From Adiantum capillus-veneris (lineage: Eukaryota; Streptophyta; Polypodiopsida; Polypodiales; Pteridaceae), in the NCBI GenBank assembly GCA_014529385.2, contig CM043969.1, positions 26,613,946 to 26,677,945 on the forward strand: DNA of 64,000 nucleotides. Direction: 5' to 3'. This document shows, piece by piece, positions 58,438-64,000 of the stretch (its first letter is position 1; each line of letters opens with the position of its first letter). The notes below the pieces were generated by a model. The model was not told where the DNA came from and did not search any database. It was given only the letters and a program-made list of their open reading frames with translations. Made by a program: the position numbers and the translations under genes.

Positions 58438-59214
58438 TAGCTCATAAAGAGCATTTAAATAATAAAATGTCCATAAATGTGCCATCCTTTCGTATAGTCC
58501 ATAGCTTTTGCCATCTTTCAGCTGCAATAAATACATATTTATCCATTTTCAGTACATACTTCTCCGTTAGAAAAGCAATTGGCCTCAGTTGCTAAGTTAA
58601 GAATCTGCAAATCACGCTTATAAAAAACAATGATTAAAATTTGATGTCAAAAATATCATAAACTTAAACAAATAATTTTTTTTAATGCTTGTTGTCATCC
58701 ATACTACATATTCTAGTGTCCCATACCACAATAATAAGAAGCTATGTCATATCCTAATTTATCAATATATCATTGGTGACATTCATCATTTCATAATCGA
58801 GTTCTATTAATATCAAATTCAATTCAATATACACTGTCGACATTAGACTATCATAAACAAAATTCAAATTCAAAACCAAATCCAAATAAATGTCAAACAT
58901 TTATGTATCCGGATAAAAAAATTAGGAGCAGTGGTGGCCAACCACTAGCCTCAGAGGGGTCACTATATGTAAAACCTACATATCACTTGCGTTCAAGGAC
59001 TATTTATAAAACCCCTTAGCTATGAATTTTTCACCAATAAAAGGAACCATTTTCCTATTCAATATGTAAATTTTCTTTTAAGATCTTTTTTTTGACATCC
59101 TTCTGTATGTAAAACTGTGAGAAAATATAGAATAAAATAATCCCTACTATTGAACCCACGTGATAAGCAATGCCACTTTCCTCCCTAAGACTGCAACATG
59201 ATTTTGTGATCAGT

Positions 59215-59580
59215 GTTGCTTAAATCGGGCCATCGATACCAATGAGATGTACTGCCTAAATCGAAAAAACTGCACTTGTGCTACCTAAACCGACAGATCT
59301 GCACTTAATATTTTAAATGACTAAATCTATTGTTTGTTGGCGTGTTGCCTAAATTGGCGAATTTGCACGCGTTCTGCCTAAATTGGTAGATCTACTCAAA
59401 AAACAAATGTTGCCTAATTAAATCGGCAAATCGATACCAATGGGACATGTTGCCTAAATCGACAAATCTACACTTGTGCTACCTAAAATGACAAATCTGC
59501 ACTTAATCTTTTGAACTATTGAATCTGTTGTTTATTGCTGTGCTGCCTAAATTGGCAAATCTGCACTCATGATGCTGAGG
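59215..59580. repeat. higher-order tandem repeat, period about 194 bp
   Basis: Two large units (59215, 59409) sharing ATCGATACCAATG.GA and CACTTGTGCTACCTAAA, each made of smaller 23-30 bp motifs of the form TGCCTAAATCGGCAAATCTG. Confidence 0.8.

Positions 59581-60895
<1,315 letters not shown>

Positions 60896-60927
<32 letters not shown>
60896..60927. repeat. (AT)n microsatellite
   Basis: About 32 bp of alternating T-A. Confidence 0.95.
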
Positions 60928-60930
<3 letters not shown>

Positions 60931-61489
60931 CCCTTATACCCCTCGTTCCCACGCACAACTCTTATCGTACACACCTATACACACACACTTATACACACAC
61001 ACACACCCCCCTATAAACACATACACTCACAACACATGCACGCACACACCGGAAAATAAAGAAAACGAAGGAATCGATGCCAATGATGAAAAAGAATAAA
61101 GGATGGCCAAGTCGTGCGCCGCCGACACCGAAACAAGAAAAGATGCCGAAGGCATGACCCGACCAGCCTCGAAAATGACGAACGCGCTACATCGATGCAC
61201 CAGCGAGGCCCGCCGTTCGCCGGCATCTCGTCCACAACACCCTCTTCAGTGAAATCCATAGGTTGTCATCATTTTTCCTAGTTTCAAACTAAATCTTGTA
61301 AAAAAACCCGATTGTAAATGATCACCTCTCTCTAGGTGATGGCCACAAAGGCCCACCTAGGAGTTTTCATATTTTTAATCCTTCTAAGACAAAGCAAGGG
61401 TCAACCACCCATGACCCACCGCCTTGCTTTGTCTCCCCTGATTAGGGCCCTAAACCTAATCATATTACCCTAACCTAAAGCAACCAGCA
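60928..61489. other. gene-free stretch, perhaps outer part of the Tat LTR
   Basis: No coding motif. An imperfect inverted pair lies at 61321-61359 (CACCTCTCTCTAGGTGATGG.CAC... against CCACCTAGG) and at 61391-61427 (AGACAAAGCAAGG / CCTTGCTTTGTCT). Confidence 0.4.
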
Positions 61490-61728
61490 CCTGTAAAAAG
61501 GCACTGAGAGGTCATTATCGGGAGGGGGAGGGGGGTCAGCACTTGGTAGCATTTTGGTGGGAGGGATTGGCAACACTTGTATTAAGAGAGAGGGGATTTA
61601 GTGTAGCATTGTGGGAATGAGGCTTCATGTCTACACCTTGACTACAATGGTTGCCACACACACACACTCACGCTAGCAAAAATCCTCGTGTCTATGAGTC
61701 ACCTCTAGAGAACACACTATTAAGCTCA

Positions 61729-61786
<58 letters not shown>

Positions 61787-61876
61787 CCATGGTTACCACC
61801 TCATCGGAAATAAGGTTGTTGTAAATATTGCATGAAAATAGTTTTCCCTCACACCCCGAGGGTTTTCATTACCTGT

Positions 61877-61921
<45 letters not shown>

Positions 61922-62079
61922 GGTGTGTAGAGTTTGTGTTATTTCCAATCACTCTTGTCCGCATCCTAGCCGCTCAAAGCTAGGTGGTGCCCCCCTCTTC
62001 ATTTCACTGTGGTGGGCTCGACGTGCATCGGCTCCAGGCGTTTGAGGCTGTCAAGGTCCGTGTTACGCTTTGCGCTCGT
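61490..62079 (+). repeat. 5' LTR of the second Tat-like element (left end not resolved)
   Basis: Ends GCTCGTCA just before the PBS. Contains two CT arrays (61732-61781, 61882-61921) and a TATA-like GTAAAAAGGC near 61493. The GA array in the other Tat LTR is comparable. Confidence 0.5.
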
Positions 62080-62082
62080 CAT

Positions 62083-62101
62083 TTGGTGCCCCCACGGAGG
62101 A
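62083..62101 (+). promoter_or_regulatory. PBS of the second Tat-like element
   Basis: TTGGTGCCCCCACGGAGGA, one base different from the PBS of the first Tat element (4919-4937). The similarity continues beyond it (CTTCTCGA / CTTCTTCGA). Confidence 0.75.
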
Positions 62102-63442
62102 GGGCTTCTCGAAAACCTTCAGTTTACAATGCTGAAGATAACGCATATGATCAACCATGGACGAATGGCTGAAAGATTTCTCCAACTGGAGAACGGAGGA
62201 GGAGGAGCCTGAAGAAACACTGATCGCCTTCATTGAAGTACTACAGCCAGGCTGTAGTGTCGTCAGTATTCAAGAGGTAAGCTCCCCATATCGTGTTGCT
62301 CGTTCTAACCTCAAATTGAGAGCATCAGGTGGGAAGGCTATGAAGTGCCATCACTACTGTCAACTAAAGCACACTATTAATGAGTGCGAGCAACGAAGGT
62401 AACGAAGGGGCTGAAATCATCTACATCGACGTTCACCGCGAAGAGGTTTTCCATATCAAGGGAGGAAAAAGATCAGTAAGGCCTCTCTTTCCTAAGGAAA
62501 CTGCAAGCAAAGGTATAGCCTCTACTCCTAAGTGGCCAAAAGGGGCCGCTCAAGCCAAAGGGAAGGAAGGGCTAAGCCAATCCAGAAACACATGACCCCA
62601 AAGGAAGAAGCACCTGGCCACACGAGTGCTTCAAGTTCAGGAAGCCGGGTCGTACCTAGTTGCCAAAAAGAAGGTCATTTGAGGCGAAGTGACGGAAGGT
62701 CGCCTATCGATTCGCGCAGCGCATGCGACTACTGCCAGCCCATTTCGACAATCCTGAAGCAGAAGTGGTAAGAAGGTTCCCATGCCTGGTTCGGCTACTG
62801 CTCTCGCTGTTTTGGAGGACGGGTAGAGGGTCTTCCTCCTCTCCCGTACAGCTCATCCTGAAGAAACTCTTCACCACGGGTGAGACCCAGTGGACTGGAG
62901 ACGAGTTACAGCTGAATGGAGTGGAGTTCATGCAACATGCAGACTACGGTAATTACCTACAGTTGCTCCTAGCTAAAAGGCTAGGAGTAGTCAAACGCAT
63001 CGCCATCATCCCGTACATGCTCAGCGACGAAGGAAAAGTGGAGCCTATGAAAGGCGACGACCTCCTGTGGATGTGCCGACTCATAAAGGCATGGTAAGAG
63101 TATAAGTAAGTGCTCCACCTTCTGTGCATCATGGAGAACGGACCAATAGCCTTCCCGTTTAGGTTTCTGCAACACATGCACGTGAATATTTATGTAGATA
63201 GGAAAATCTTCTACTAGCAGAAGATTGTGTATCTGTTTGATGCTAGGATACTAGGAGAAATCCTTAGCTTTCCAAACCCTATTATTCTCTCCATATTGGA
63301 TTACCACCACTCTTTTAATGTTTCCATTTTTATCTTGTTTTAAATCTATCCACCCAACCCTGTAAAAAGCTGCTATGAGCTGCTAATGTCATTTCTGTTT
63401 TATTTATTTATTTATTTTTTTGTAATTTCCTGAGTTACTACC
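62102..63442 (+). other. leader of the second Tat-like element
   Basis: About 1.3 kb with several short ORFs (62157-62402 starting MDEWLKDFSNWRTEEEEPEE; 62723-63097), none with a recognised domain. The length is similar to the leader of the first Tat element. One of the ORFs may be an accessory protein, but no evidence supports it. Confidence 0.45.
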
Positions 63443-63656
63443 ATGGCAAGTGTCTCTTTTTCCACATTCAGTGGAAAGAAGGGAGAAGACATCACCATCG
63501 ATTTTCTGGATGACTTCGACATCGCTTGTGTGGTTTTCAACAAAGATGACGACGCCTCACGGCTACGAATTTTTCCTCTACTGATGAAAGTAGAGGCCAA
63601 GTCTTGGTACAATGCTTTGCCCCAAGCTACCAAAAATGCATGGATGTACTACGTGC
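63443..63656 (+). pseudogene. gag N-terminus of the second Tat-like element, cut by an LTR
   Basis: MASVSFSTFSGKKGEDITID, FLDDFDIACVVFNKDDDASR and LRIFPLLMKVEAKSWYNALP match the gag capsid pattern F.G..ED...FL..F..AC....D...L..FP..L...A..WY..LP. After YYV the frame enters the copia LTR at 63657 (sequence beyond is not gag), so the gene is disrupted by insertion. Confidence 0.78.
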
Positions 63657-63847
63657 TGAAGGAGTACGAGCGGAAGTGCGACGCGAGAGAGAGTGCGAGA
63701 AGAAGAGCACGACGATATGGTGAACTCGCTCTACTGTAATGTGTAGAGCATAGTGAGTTCTTATTAGGTTTTACAAAAGAATATGTGTACATACCTGACG
63801 GCCCGCCCACTTACGTCGGCGACCACATTGGGCTTTATACCCCAACA
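63657..63847 (-). repeat. LTR of a second copia-type element, about 191 bp
   Basis: Begins TGAAGGAGTACGAGCGG and ends TATACCCCAACA, matching the ends of the 190-bp LTRs at 29308 and 32799 (TGAAGGGGATCGGGGAGC...ATACCCCAACA). Followed by ACCTCCCACTTAAAG, the same polypurine tract as at 29498. So this is the 3' LTR of a minus-strand copia element of the same superfamily group. Confidence 0.82.
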
Positions 63848-64000
63848 ACCTCCCACTTAAAGTCCAATGTGGTACTTTAAGTGTGAGAGAAGCTACTATA
63901 CAAGCTAATATACAAGAGATGTAGAGAAGTGATGTACTACCCTACACCTAACTGCTTGCAAAAATGCGCAAAGCTCTCTGAGGGAAGTCCTTTTGTAAGT
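63848..64000 (-). mobile_element. start of the interior of that copia element (3' side), cut by the window edge
   Basis: Similar to 29498-29590 in arrangement: polypurine tract, then C..TTTAAG.G.G.GA, then AAAAGG... The coding part lies beyond the edge. Confidence 0.65.

Noticed and set aside
62723-63097. 124-codon ORF in the Tat leader as a gene
   Set aside because: No recognised domain, no relative in the first Tat element; left as leader.

Overview
This is nuclear DNA of a land plant with a large, repeat-rich genome. Ty3/gypsy elements of the Tat and chromovirus types, Ty1/copia elements primed by initiator-Met tRNA, plant L1 LINEs with a C-terminal zf-RVT domain, and a kinesin-7-type C-terminal RING exon pair all point to a vascular plant. 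The very low gene density and many long CA/GA/CT microsatellites would suit a fern or another large-genome lineage, but the species cannot be told from this window. Nothing bacterial is present: no operons, rRNA, CRISPR or recognisable tRNA genes.

Layout. 1-5190: a decayed minus-strand Tat-like Ty3/gypsy element (second RNase H at the left edge, then RNase H, RT, protease, gag, leader, PBS, part of the 5' LTR). 6409-9602: a non-autonomous copia-type LTR element carrying a 375-bp hAT-like MITE. 10300-10950: a gypsy gag relic. 10937-25727: a head-to-tail array of minus-strand L1-type LINEs (A fragment, B, C, D, E). All share a 30-nt 3' hairpin, and the A-tails of C, D and E abut CA/TG microsatellites. 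27402-27718: the only host gene found, the last two coding exons of a plus-strand KIN-7 kinesin with a C-terminal RING finger. 29308-32988: a complete copia deletion derivative with 190-bp LTRs, a perfect 5-bp TSD and two long ORFs, but no integrase and almost no reverse transcriptase. 33010-56438: a non-coding repeat family (X1, X2, inverted X3, Y1, Y2) that looks like tandem or nested large non-autonomous LTR elements. It is interrupted by a copia solo LTR (38063-38703) and a full-length decayed chromovirus (40923-49851). 56439-61300: microsatellites and minisatellites without genes. About 61490-63656: the start of a second Tat-like element on the plus strand, whose gag is interrupted at 63657 by the LTR of another copia element that runs off the right edge.

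Most of the window is therefore nested transposable elements in various states of decay. The observation most worth following is the LINE array: several copies of one L1 lineage inserted one after another at CA/TG microsatellites, all with the same 3' stem-loop. This suggests an L1 with microsatellite target preference and stringent 3'-end recognition. All coding calls come from reading translations by eye; family names rest on recognised motifs, not on database searches.
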